Assembly (NCBI GenBank): GCA_947631315.1
Contig: CANRLA010000074.1
Coordinates: 1-6,736, forward strand
Source: an uncultured Clostridia bacterium
GTDB taxonomy: Bacteria; Bacillota; Clostridia; TANB77; CAG-508
Direction: 5' to 3'
Length of the DNA stretch: 6,736 bases
Part shown: positions 6,694-6,736 of the stretch, in pieces
Numbering within the stretch: position 1 is the stretch's first letter
Layout: each line of letters starts with the position of its first letter
The notes under the pieces: generated by a model
The model's database searches: none
What the model was told of the DNA's origin: nothing
Seen by the model: only the letters and a program-made list of their open reading frames with translations
Position numbers and translations under genes: made by a program

Positions 6694-6736
6694 TAGGAAA
6701 AAGGAATTTAGTCTTACACCCAATTCCAGTTGAATT
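6661..6736. mobile_element. Possible terminus of an insertion element (right edge, partial)
   Basis: The last 76 nt mirror the left edge: the 33-bp shared repeat, then 43 nt unlike the other end. Here the subterminal part repeats pieces of the terminal repeat in direct (6722-6731) and inverted (6703-6710) orientation. Repeated transposase-binding sites next to the terminal repeat are known from IS21-family elements, which also usually end in TG. That is suggestive only, because no istA/istB-like coding sequence is in view. There is no gene in this stretch. Confidence 0.35.

Overview
The window is AT-rich DNA from a low-GC Firmicute, most likely an uncultured Clostridia lineage. I base this on the dnaG-rpoD pair, a CarD-family regulator, very high A+T and clear GGAGG-type ribosome binding sites. 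All five supported genes lie on the minus strand, so transcription runs from high to low coordinates. Stops are TAA or TAG and Trp is encoded by TGG, so nothing suggests a non-standard code.

Layout in transcription order: (1) carD (5958-6539) has its own extended -10 promoter (6608-6636), a leader of about 60 nt and a hairpin terminator (5827-5854). (2) dnaG primase (3891-5681) and rpoD housekeeping sigma factor (2376-3881) are 9 nt apart and form an operon, a reduced form of the macromolecular-synthesis operon. RpoD carries an unusual Lys-rich N-terminal extension. (3) Just past rpoD is a long nested hairpin (2284-2370), probably a terminator. (4) A separate two-gene unit with its own strong promoter (2230-2258) follows: a 68-residue protein of unknown function (2004-2210) and a 614-residue cytoplasmic protein (142-1986) with a zinc-metallopeptidase HExxH motif and a downstream NEG motif.

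The most striking structure lies outside the genes. A perfect 33-bp inverted repeat (44-76 and 6661-6693) brackets the whole gene block. Both copies lie exactly 43 nt from the window ends, so both inner edges are 76 nt from an end. Outside the repeat the two sequences differ. The best reading is that both ends of the window run into the termini of a multi-copy insertion element, possibly IS21-like, since a TG lies near the tip and the right end has subterminal repeats. The exact 76-nt depth would also fit a contig cut by a de Bruijn assembler. No transposase is visible.

Functionally, carD, dnaG and rpoD are core information-processing genes: RNA polymerase open-complex regulation, replication priming and promoter recognition. 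The peptidase unit is accessory and is transcriptionally insulated from rpoD. I see no CRISPR array, rRNA or tRNA. No convincing new multi-gene system is visible; the peptidase with its small partner is the only candidate.
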